Assembly: GCA_949987705.1 (NCBI GenBank)
Contig: OX465282.1
Span: 129,600,310-129,664,309 of the forward strand
Direction: 5' to 3'
DNA length: 64,000 nt
From: Thereva unica
Lineage: Eukaryota; Arthropoda; Insecta; Diptera; Therevidae
Below are positions 11,400-21,383 of this stretch, piece by piece; position 1 is the first letter of the stretch, and every line of letters begins with the position of its first letter. A program made the position numbers and the translations under genes. The notes under the pieces were generated by a model. It searched no databases and was not told the origin of the DNA. It was given only the letters and a program-made list of their open reading frames with translations.

Positions 11400-11991
11400 A
11401 CGAACTGACGATAAATGCCCAGACACATGAAGATATTTGTAAGTTTTCTTGGGTTTCAGGCCACATACAGTTGGCGGCCAGGGACTGTGTGGTGATACTT
11501 GGCCTCAAGGGGAAAACGAAAACATTTAGGCCACGGTCTGCCGGCGACCTGTGGCCAACTTTGGGCGCAAAGCGTTCAAAATCTCTTGTTCAGTTGAACA
11601 AAAAGGAGATAAGCCATGTGGTAAAGGTGCTGACTGGTCACTGTCCCTTCGGCCCACACGCCGAAAGATTAGGACTTCCCCACAACGACTTATGCAGAAG
11701 TTGTGGCAATGAAGAAGAGGAAGAAACTGTCTCCCATCTTCTCTGCACATGTCCCGCCCTTGCAAGGAAAAGAGGGACCTTCCTTGGCTCATCTTTCCTT
11801 GATGGATTGAGCGAGCTGCAAAATATTGATGTCACTAGACTCAGTCGCTTTATCAAAAGCTCAAAATGGTTTGAAATGGCCTGAACTATGTCCAAACACT
11901 AGAATGGCATCACAATGGGCCCAACAGCGTGCCTAAGTGGGCTCCCTGGTGGGGGCAGCCATTTCAACCTAACCTAACCTAACCTGCCGGC
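11400..11991 (+). pseudogene. 3' end of an I/Jockey-type LINE (RNase H tail and zinc knuckle)
   Basis: The frame at 11471-11884 encodes a 137-aa fragment. It contains VVKVLTGHCPFGPHAERLGL, then a cysteine-histidine module (LCRSCGNEEEEETVSHLLC) and CPALARKR. This order, the end of an RNase H-like domain followed by a C-x2-C...H-x3-C module, is the usual C-terminus of ORF2 in I-clade and related LINEs. No endonuclease or reverse transcriptase precedes it, so the copy is heavily 5'-truncated. A homologous tail lies at 53216-53460. Downstream, GAATGGCATCACAATGGGCC is shared with that second copy, and the element ends in CCTAA repeats. Confidence 0.8.
11972..11991 (+). repeat. (CCTAA)n tail of the LINE
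   Basis: About three tandem CCTAA units, the insect telomere-type motif, form the 3' end of the LINE fragment. The homologous LINE at 53560 ends in a shorter, degenerate version. Confidence 0.7.
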
Positions 11992-12005
11992 GACCTGTGT
12001 AAAAA

Positions 12006-12131
12006 TGGGGGCCTTAAGATATGGCTAAATCCTACACAAAAATTTTTACGTGGTTCTGCGAACTCCGGAAAGTAGCATAGTAGCCTCTCGGTTGGTCGAA
12101 AAATCGCCTTACGTAATTTATAGACGACCCC
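12006..12131. repeat. dispersed repeat, second copy of 6739-6811 and 7571-7595
   Basis: It shares AAGATATGGCTAAATCCTAC with 6739 and ACGTAATTTATAGACGACCC with 7576, one base different. In this copy the two motifs are closer together. Confidence 0.55.
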
Positions 12132-15100
12132 TTTCATTCTAAAAACATTTTCGATTTTTACCGTTCATTTATGGGGCGGCAAATGTTATAGGCCAAGGCC
12201 ACCAAATCTTAAAATACACTTCACTTCAAATTACAGCTAAAGAACTCAGATCCAATTTTTTTTAACGATTCCCAACTTAAGATCGAGCGTATGTGATTTA
12301 TGGGTAGTAGCAAATTTTTCGCGAAGGACGCGGCTGCCTATACTTGGATTGAAGTAACTTCGGTTGTATGCGCCCGATTTTACCAATCTATGGCTTAAAT
12401 AAAAGGTCTCGAAGCCAAAAAGACCACCAATACAATAATCATATGTACATTGCTTTTACTTTTTGAGCTGTGGTACCTGGAAATTTACCTAGATTTCAAG
12501 GTGCTCGATTTTTCAACACACAATCATTTTGCATGGGACATATTTGTTATTTCAATTTCATATTTCTTATTCAAAAACTACTCTTTATCATGCCGTTAGA
12601 TATTTGAAAAGTTCGCTCAATGTTACATATTGAACGTATAAATCGTCCCTCCGCACGACAAGAGTGGCAGTAATTGTGATTGGGATTACAAATGATCGGG
12701 TTATTTGGGTTTTTAAACAAACGGAGTGACACCTTTCTTTTCGAATGTACTTTCGTGGAGACTCTCACTGCCTATGCAAAAAACGATCTTGAAATTCCCA
12801 ATTGTTTTGGCGCACGCCATACTCTAGGCTTATGGGTGCAGCGAGGCGCACCGGGTTCCACCTAGTAATATAATAAAATATAATAATAGACGTTAAATGT
12901 GCTTCCAATTTGGACATAGGCATATATAGGCATTATTGATATTGGCAAACAGAATAACTATGAAGGTGAAGGATTTGTTCGGACCTAAAACCAACAGACA
13001 GCTGAACATTTCCTGCTATCAGAGATAATTAAACAAATTATAATATTAATAAGAACAAACCTTAATCACATAAAAAACACGTTTCAATATTAATAAACTA
13101 AACGTAAACAATTATTGATTAAAACACATATCCCTGTCCCTATACCCAATTTAATTAACTGTTCATATAAACTATTTAAACATTCAATCTGATAAATTGT
13201 CAGTATATGTATGTATTTGCAAGTAACTGAAGCCAATATTAAACCAGAAGCAGATGAATTAAAGTTCCTGTGGTAATGGCAATGGCAATAAAAACGAACA
13301 TTAGCTGAACGACTGCAAAAACCCGACCATAATTAATTACCTTCGCAGTATAAACAGAGTATATTCTCAGTTCCCCTGCACAGACCAACCGAACATTTAA
13401 TAATTATTACGTTCTCAATTTTCCACCGCGATTGACTCTATTTACTGAAATTATGTAATTCCCTTCTGTTCAGAAATCCGCACCCTTTTCCGTCTCCACT
13501 GACCCGAGCACATAGGCAGCCAACGACCACAAATGATGGAGCCCCTCAGAGTAGGAATGGGGCAGCATGCCGTCTCTCTGCTACCCTAATGAATTAGTAA
13601 TTACCATGTTTGAGCAATCCCTCAATGTAATTGATTACTGTTTAATTGTTCACCACCTACTTCCCCGCATTTCTCCTTGATTAGAGAAGCAGCACAAACA
13701 AGACGAGCAGAGGCATTAAAGTATATGCCTCACCTCGTAACAAAGCTTAACGAGTCCTTGCGGCAAGGCAATCTCAAAGTCGTCGGTCGTCGAGGATACT
13801 CAGGTTATTCAAAAGCTCAACGCCAAATATACTTGGGACTAGCCAGACCATAGCCACCAAGCCGCAGGACTATAAATTAAGAATTTGGCCCAAAACACCT
13901 CCTGACTGTATTAAATTGTATAAATGGACGACGGCATGGGGGGGATGGAGTGTTCCGTACCTCCGCACGGCCTCGGCCACATGCATCATTCAATATGGAC
14001 AGAAAAAAAAGTATAGTTAAGGGTCGATTTCCAACAATGGCCCCCAAGATGCTGGTAAAAAGCCTGACGTTAAGGCTCACGTAAGCGTTTATATAAAATA
14101 GCAATAAATCAAATTCCCTGACGCACACGGCACACATTGTTATCGGGGCGAAATTCTTTTCAATTTCGGAATTCAAAGAGAAAATTTATCGTTTAGCGTT
14201 ACAACTTGGGACTTCCTAGGAAGATTGATAAAAGAAACCAACAAACGAAACTTGATCGATTCCATCATCAAAAATTTCCCTCACCGAAAACGTACACTCA
14301 AACTGAAAAGGGATTCAAAGGTTTCTTTTCTGTTGTTGGTTCTTGGGCTATTTAGGGAAACGTGAATAGAAAATTCACCCGCTGGAAAAAAACGAAGAAG
14401 CATTTTTCTTCACGTTCCTTTGAACCCTTAAAACACACTCGCATACACCCCGTGAAATAAAAAATACATAATCTTTTGTCTTCCACATTCTCGCATTCTT
14501 CACCGAAAACTTGCCATTTTTTAGATTCGAAAATAATGACCCCCACCCCACCGCCGCCCGAAGCCGGCTAACTTCCTTCATCTCGTGTAGAACTATGATA
14601 ACCCTTCCTAGCCCCACACCCTTAGAAGAAATTGGCATCTCGTGGTATTTTTTGCCGTGCAGAAGCCTAGCCCTAAGCTATTTTTTACATTAAAGCTTAC
14701 CTGTGTGTTAGAGGAATTGTAAAAGCTCTAAAGGACGAGGCAAGGATTGTAGTCCTCGTCGTCATCCTTTCAAACAGATGCTGGATGGGCTGGTGCTGTT
14801 CGTACGGTATCTCTACAAATGATTCCTTACCAGCAGCCCGCAGGCTATCCTCGTGCTACTCGTCTCTGGGGGAGCAAGGCAGGGGCGGAACGGATTGGAG
14901 TAGCGTGGCCCCAAACCAAAGTCTCGTATATATATTGTAAAGTCTCTGAGTTTCACGTTCCACTACCGTTAGAGTAGCGTAAGTATCCTTTTTATGCTGT
15001 ATCCTGTTCCCTTGACAGGTGAATCTGAGTTCTGTTATGCACGACAGCGCAAAGTTGCAACGAAACGTACAACAGCACTCCCACACCCCATACCCCTAGC

Positions 15101-16663
15101 CCCATGGGCTCTAGACCCGTATTCCTGAGACCAGGACAGCCTTAAGCACTCATTTCACACAGCATCATATTGCCACGCTTTAGACAGGCTTTAAGGAATG
15201 ATTTTCTTCCCTTTCGTCCTCTTTTTTTTGGATTCTTTTACCTTTTTAAATTTTATTTTAAACACAGAGGCAACCCTGACAGAGAAGAAATCTGGGACAG
15301 GCTCTTAAAGGTATACTGTTTTATCCTCCAGCAGGACTCAGACAGCAGCAAGCATTTCAGGTATTCGCCATAGCAGCAATAGTCCGCTTCTAGTTGCACT
15401 GCACTGCATCATGAAATTGAATGAAAAAATGCAATTTCCAGGTGCAGATTTTATTGCACTGTGCTGAATAAAGGAAAGGAATTACTTTTAGTTAATTCCT
15501 GCGAGAATATTTTCATTCATTGTCAAGAAATTCCAGCGACTATACACTTTATTTGTGCAGAGACGAATCGAAATTTGATTTTGCTACAAACTTCAACGAA
15601 ATTTCTTCATCTCGCAGGTGAAACGAAAAAAATTTCCCTGATAAGAAAATTCCTCATGGATGCTGGAGATGACTGAATGAATGAAATTGTCGCCAAAGAA
15701 TTTTGCTTTCAAGAAATGCGACATTTTTCAACATCTTCCGGCACCTTTTAACGCGATTAGATTTAATCTTCACCATTTTAAGGTATTTAAAATTGTCACC
15801 TTTAGTAATTTCATTACGTTTCGACTTTTTTCTTCCAAATTTCATTCAGAGATAGCATCTGCCTTTTTGTTTTTTTATGCCTGGTCTCACCGTAGGAGTT
15901 TAAGCCATAAGCGGAGGTTATTTACACTTAAATAGAAGCCATAGGAATTGAAGTTGCAAGACGGCTGATTTCAAAGTCTACAAAAGAAATGTTGATGAAA
16001 ATATTTATTTTCATCGAATGATGTGTAGGTGTATGAACAGACACTGAACCTTGAAAAAATGAAATTCTGTCTACCTTATTTTCACTTATTATTTAAAGTA
16101 CTATACCACTGACTGGAAGCCTGATGAGGCTTCAAAAAATAGACAGATGAAAGTCATGAAACAAATACATCTGAAAATATATGTATGACCTTTTTTGAGG
16201 GTTGAAAGCTGTACATCAACAACGGCAAGATTCGAGCCCAATTAAAACACATCCACGCCTTCACTCTCCTTGAAGAACGGGCTCGGCAGCAATACGTATG
16301 TTGCGTGGGTGGATCAGCTTTAATATAAATATAGCTGCTACTTTTGAAAGACAATATGCTCTGCTTCTTGCCTAACATTTTGGGTTGGTGAGTTCAACGA
16401 TGAGTCATCGTGTCTGAAAGGTTGGAGGTGTTGTATATATCCTCTATGCCCACTTAGGAACTGCATGAGGTTGTAGCTCACTTACTCACTTTCTCTCGTA
16501 GCTTATATTTCTATATTTGGAATAAGTCTGTGGGTATACCGGCCCTGAGTAGACTTGTACCATCTCCCATTTTACTTTCAAACAAACTCGGTTTTTGGCT
16601 CCCCTCTAACACATCTGGTATCACGCGCACCGCCTCTGCTCCTGTATGTGCATGATGAGTGTA
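12132..16663. other. no gene seen
   Basis: Long non-coding stretch. The open frames here (up to 99 aa, for example 14176..13877 minus) show no recognisable domains, and several overlap on both strands. I saw no tRNA, repeat pair or element end that I could support. Confidence 0.4.
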
Positions 16664-16818
16664 GGGCTCCCATACACGGTCGAATTGGATGTACATCAAA
16701 GTGCGGATGTACAAACAAAACTATCGATTGGTGGCCAGTCGGCCGAACAAAACTCGTTGAGCGGATGGGTTTGATGAAAATCTGGTTGATCATCCAATTT
16801 GACGGTGTATTGGGGCCT
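16664..16818. repeat. small MITE, about 155 bp
   Basis: The left end (GGCTCCCATACACGGTCGAA) pairs with the right end, which reads GGCCCCAATACACCGTCAAA when reverse complemented. Both continue into TTGGATG. The GG(C/G)C start is reminiscent of PIF/Harbinger MITEs, but no clean 3-bp duplication is visible. The 122-aa frame at 16555-16923 runs through it and is not credited. Confidence 0.5.
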
Positions 16819-18164
16819 TTAAACTGTATGCGGTTTATTTCCAGCCCTTTCCACACTGGCCAGTATATTATATATCAGACTATTGCGGAGCTAACTGCTC
16901 CCGTTGCTGGCTGTCGACTGTAAAAGGATGATAGGTTCACCTTTATGTCTGCCTTAATTCGTTTGTAGACCGTGTAGTTGTTTGTAGTTCACTTTGGTTT
17001 TCTATTTAGCAACGTCTGCTCACGATTAGTATGAACTTAGAGTATGAACTCATGTGAATCTTCTTAGCCCCGAAGTTACATTTAGGTAATGAAGAGCAAC
17101 AACTTATCTGCCTGGGAGAACTACAAAGCCAGAAAAAAAACTATTATGTTGAAGAACAAGAATGTCGTGGTCGGCGAAAATATGCATAATACATCGGAAA
17201 GTCTTATAGTTCATGAAACAATGAGACGGATGGCAGAGAAGCTGGAGGCAGTAAAATCATGATGGAAGTTCACTCTCCAGGAAGCTTCTACTCGGGTAGG
17301 CATTGCGATTATTCGAAATCAAATGAAAACGAGTTTGAACCCAGAATGGGTTGATAGATTCGTGACATCAGAATGATTGAAACGTACTATAGAAACATAT
17401 TTCGTATTCAAGAAATCACGGTTTGGTGAAATTTCTCCAATATGACAAGAAGGTCATTGCACTTAAACAGGAGCGGCGCTTTCATATTGGCAAATGGTGC
17501 ACTTGCACTGGGCGCAATTTGACTGGGACACAATTTTTCCATTGTCCTTGATTGCGACAGGAGCGAAATACTCGTTCGCTGTTTGCGTAAATGTCCGGCT
17601 TTAGCAAATGAAAATGTAAAAGAGACCTTAGGACTGAAGATGAAACCATAATGTATGCTTGCTTGCTTGAACCTGGTGAGTTTGTATTTTTGTCGTTGTT
17701 ATATTTGTTCTATTGACAAATGAACATTCAGCAAGTCACTTCCTTCGGTCTCTTCTTCTTGTATATCAATGCTACCTTAAAGTTGCTCGATGTTATCACA
17801 CAGCCCTTCGTACAATGTGCAGATCGAGAGGCAATGGAGACCTACTTCCTGTTTCCCCAATTGCATTGGCATCCTTTTTATACTTACAAAAGTATTGAGC
17901 TCTGAAGTCCCGTGCAGAGGGTTCAAAGTGAATGGCAGGGACACGAGAACTTTGCTTTTTTTAATTCCACTCGTTCGGGTATCTTTGTTGTATCTCAAGT
18001 ATGTTTTGATAAAATAACCACTTCTGCACCTGATAGTAAACTCTCAGTGAATGTTGTCGTGCAACGGCTTCCGAAGCGACTGTTAGGCAATTGTGGTTTT
18101 GATATTTTACGATGAAGCTTCAGAAACACGTTTCCTGCTTTGGCCACGTTTCCTGGTGGCGAGT
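16819..18164. other. no gene seen
   Basis: Overlapping frames of 60-75 aa at 17713-18115 in several phases have no recognisable motifs. No element ends were recognised. Confidence 0.4.
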
Positions 18165-18699
18165 CATTGGGTCGTATGCAAAAAAATGAGAAGTGAGTTT
18201 TATCTCATATTTCTGAGCATTTACTTCATTTCGTATGCAAAAAAAAAATTATTAGATTTGAGTTAAATCTCATACTATGAGATCAATCTCATGTATTAAG
18301 AAATGTCTCATTCTGAAAGCTGTTTACGAGAATTTGCTTCAAATTCTATGCAAAAAGAGAGACTGAACTAAAATTTTTGAGATATTGCTTATAAAAAGTT
18401 AAGCATGCATTTTCTATTGCTCAGTTGCATTTTTAAGTAAAATAGCAGCATTTATGCAAATATCGGCAAATACACGTGTGTATAAATGCAAAATAAAGTC
18501 AAATATTTGTGATTTTTATAATGATATATGTAAATTCAATGAAGATAGAGCAACTAAAATGTCCGAGGAATTTCTTCGACAAAAAATGGAGACACGAGGA
18601 AGCGCGTTAAATAATGAAGAAAAAACTAGGATATAAACAGTATGAAATTTAAAATTGTGAAAGGTAAAAGAAAAAATTAAAATTTAATCAAAAAATTGT

Positions 18700-19005
18700 T
18701 TTATTCGAAATATCAATTCATGACATTATAATTTGAAAATGATTTCGGGCATGTGATCACCGCGGATGTTCTTAACGAAGCACATTCTACACGTCCAAGT
18801 TGGGTCACTTTTTCAAGTACTGGTGGCCGTGTGTCACACGAATAACACGAGCAATGTCGGCCTCCATTGCGTCAGTTGTTGCTTGTTTATTAACCTAAAC
18901 CAGTGACTACACGTAGTTCCACAAGAAATTGTCGAGAGGTGTTAAATCGCACGAGCTTGGAGGCCAATTGACGGGTCCACTTCTCGAAATCAACTTATCG
19001 CCAAA
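18700..19005 (-). pseudogene. IS630/Tc1-mariner-type transposase C-terminal remnant
   Basis: Read on the minus strand, the frame gives SGPVNWPPRSCDLTPLDNF then LWNYV and soon a stop. WPPRS-DLTPLD-FLW is the conserved block around the third catalytic residue of IS630/Tc1/mariner transposases common in insects, with the acidic residue in LTPLD. A stop follows directly after WNYV, and later text (MEADIARVIRVTHGHQYLKK) continues in a shifted frame. The upstream catalytic domain and DNA-binding part are missing. The piece may be the residue of the outer element's own transposase or a separate old insertion. Confidence 0.7.
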
Positions 19006-19914
19006 TTTTGATTTTAATAATGATGGTTGCAGTTTTATTTAGAGTGAGTGTCATAAGTTAGTATACACCGGCCATTCAGAAATATAGGTGTTATCTATTT
19101 TTAGGGTTTCAAAATACGAAAACCAGATAAGTGAAGCATACCTATTTTTGAATGGCAAATAGCAAAAAAACCAAGGCAACTGGAGCCGTCGTGTGTTCTA
19201 AGAAATTTTTGGGTTTTTTTTAAGGATGTTGAAAATGTTCAGAAAAAAGGACCTCAATGAACTAGTTATTGAATTACAGTGAAATTTGTAGGGAAGAAAT
19301 GAATTTTTTCATATTTTTTACAAATAAGACCCTTTATTTCTGTTTTTCCCATCACACACCATTGTTTTTATTAATCAAATGAAAGTCCCGTTTTTGGCGA
19401 TAAAAAGGATGCCTTATTCATGGATATAGACCGTTGCTTCATTACCTTTTTATTGCAACTTATTAACCTACACTTTGTTCCCCAACAACACAATTGAAAA
19501 CGCCCTTCCTCGAAAACAGACAGAGATAAACCCACCCTTTTTGTGGTTTTTGTTGATCATTTTTATGTACTATCTACCACATTACCGTGACAGGACTCCC
19601 TGTATATACGTAGACAAAAATCCCAGTAGGGAAACTCGCGAGTACTTATCCTGAGAAGTAGGTTTGGAAGTACTTGTTTATTTAGCGTTTTCTTAAATAC
19701 CAAAGAAGTACTTCTGCAGGTACTTCTTAGTAATGCAGAGATGAATGGGTTTGGTGACCATGCGTTTGATTTCGCGCAAAAAGCATGTTCAAAAACTTCG
19801 TAGCTGGTCGTTTTCTTTGTTAATCATCTCAGTTATCTCAGTCATTAGGTTTTTTAACTTGAATGTACATACATACATATATTTGAATTCATGTTTCACA
19901 TTTTGTTTTATTAA

Positions 19915-20112
19915 AATAGAACAAAACCGATAAGTCCGCTATTCCTCATGGGCATTTCTGACACCCAGAGTGGATCAGTCTATTATAAAGTAGTCTTATT
20001 CTAGCTTTCGTAAAGATCGGATCGCATTATAAATAAATCAAGTAATAAACATTTTTATATTTAATCGGACCCGGTGTTTTAATAACGACGTTGTTGACGT
20101 ATATTTTCAACA
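19915..20112 (+). repeat. 5' LTR of the BEL/Pao element
   Basis: It matches 25566-25763 base for base by eye. It contains a TATAAATAAAT box near 20028 and ends in TTTTCAACA. The first 7 bp of the complete LTR are missing, so a target duplication cannot be recognised. Confidence 0.9.
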
Positions 20113-20132
20113 TTGGTGCCGAAACGCGGGAC
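20113..20132 (+). promoter_or_regulatory. primer-binding site
   Basis: TTGGTGCCGAAACGCGGGAC directly follows the LTR and has the form of the tRNA-primer site common in BEL/Pao elements. I do not assign the tRNA. Confidence 0.7.
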
Positions 20133-20183
20133 CAGTCGGTTTATTACTTTACCGTAACGAGATTTTAATTAATTAAATTTGAT

Positions 20184-21383
20184 ATGAATACCGCATCTCG
20201 AACCACTTATCGCGGTCTGGTGACGCGGATCGTTAATGAAGCGGCGGAGTACTTAAAGACGGACATTCCTACCCTAAGCACTCCTGCGGAAGCCTTAGAG
20301 GTAATGGAAGAAAATTTAGCAGTATTGCGCGATCGATTACAGGCTGCTCGCGAGAATCTTCAAAGGGCAAATAATGATGTAAAGTCCACTATAAAATCGG
20401 AGGATTATGAGCGGGAAACAGAATCCATTGCGGATTATGAGGACAAGGCTCTTACGGTTATATCTCGTCTAGATCAACGGCTTAAAAAAGTGCGTTCACT
20501 TATACATCGCAACAATGCGCCAGCACTAAGTACGGATACAAATGTACCGACAGTAACGTTTTCTTCTGCTGTTAAATTGCCGAAGTTGCAGCTACGAAAA
20601 TTTTCTGGTGATATAAGAGAATGGGTGCCTTTCTGGGAACAATATAAATCGACAGTCCATGAAAATGTAACCCTAAGTGCCATCGACAAATTCAATTACT
20701 TGCATGCGGCTCTAACGGGCAAAGCTGCTGAAACCATATCGGGATTGACTCCATCGCAGGCCTGTTATGATAGCGCCATATCGTTGCTGCAAGAAGAATT
20801 CGGAAGCACAGAAAAAATCGTAGATCAGGCAATGCAGAAATTACTTTCAATTCAACCGGTAACGTCGAGAACCGATGCACATGGGCTCAGGCGATTGTAT
20901 AATTTAGTTATAGCAACTTCTAGATCACTTTCAACTTTGAATATTTCTTCTTCTAATTATTATGTGATGTTGAAAAGTGTACTTGTGAGAAGTTTACCCA
21001 CCGAGCTTCGTATAGCGTATTTCCGCCAACATAATGATGATAACGAGCAAAATAATTGTAAGGAGACAGCAGCTGAAAATACTATTCACCCTAAAAACGA
21101 CGAATGTGCTTCTTCCATGGCTACTCTTGTTTCTTCGGAATTTACGGGAGACGGTCAAGTTAAGGCTTTGTTAAAATTTATAAAGAGAGAAGTTGAAGCT
21201 CTCGAAAAAGCTTTAGAGGCAAAACCAACTACGTCACGGATTCCCTATGCAGCAGAAGCGCAGTCTACATCATCGAAGTTGTGCAAAACCGCAGTCGGGC
21301 TGTTCACTGCTGGTACAGAAAGTACTGTTTTTTTTTTTGTCAGAACTCTAGTCATCCTTCAAGAGAGTGTACAAGCAACATAG
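20184..21383 (+). CDS. gag: BEL/Pao gag-like polyprotein N-terminus
   Basis: A 399-aa frame beginning 72 bases after the LTR. Residues about 30-110 are charged and look coiled-coil forming. Residues about 130-215 match the DUF1759 type of BEL/Pao gag (KLPKLQLRKFSGDIREWVPF, later YLHAALTGKAAETISGL). This protein would assemble the virus-like particle in the cytoplasm. The frame ends 18 codons after a run of 11 T. The zinc knuckles expected at the gag C-terminus are found in the overlapping pol frame (from 21281). Going from this frame to pol needs a shift of minus one, either by loss of one T from the run or by slippage at T TTT TTT. A single fused gag-pol is the usual BEL arrangement. Confidence 0.88.
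   Translation: MNTASRTTYRGLVTRIVNEAAEYLKTDIPTLSTPAEALEVMEENLAVLRDRLQAARENLQRANNDVKSTIKSEDYERETESIADYEDKALTVISRLDQRLKKVRSLIHRNNAPALSTDTNVPTVTFSSAVKLPKLQLRKFSGDIREWVPFWEQYKSTVHENVTLSAIDKFNYLHAALTGKAAETISGLTPSQACYDSAISLLQEEFGSTEKIVDQAMQKLLSIQPVTSRTDAHGLRRLYNLVIATSRSLSTLNISSSNYYVMLKSVLVRSLPTELRIAYFRQHNDDNEQNNCKETAAENTIHPKNDECASSMATLVSSEFTGDGQVKALLKFIKREVEALEKALEAKPTTSRIPYAAEAQSTSSKLCKTAVGLFTAGTESTVFFFVRTLVILQESVQAT

Noticed and set aside
11972..11991. Interstitial telomere array
   Set aside because: Only about three units, placed exactly at a LINE 3' end.
16664..16818. Firm assignment to PIF/Harbinger
   Set aside because: The ends look similar, but the flanking 3-bp words (GTA and TTT) do not match.
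16555..16923. 122-aa open frame on the plus strand
   Set aside because: It crosses a small MITE, an antisense frame of similar length exists, and there is no motif.
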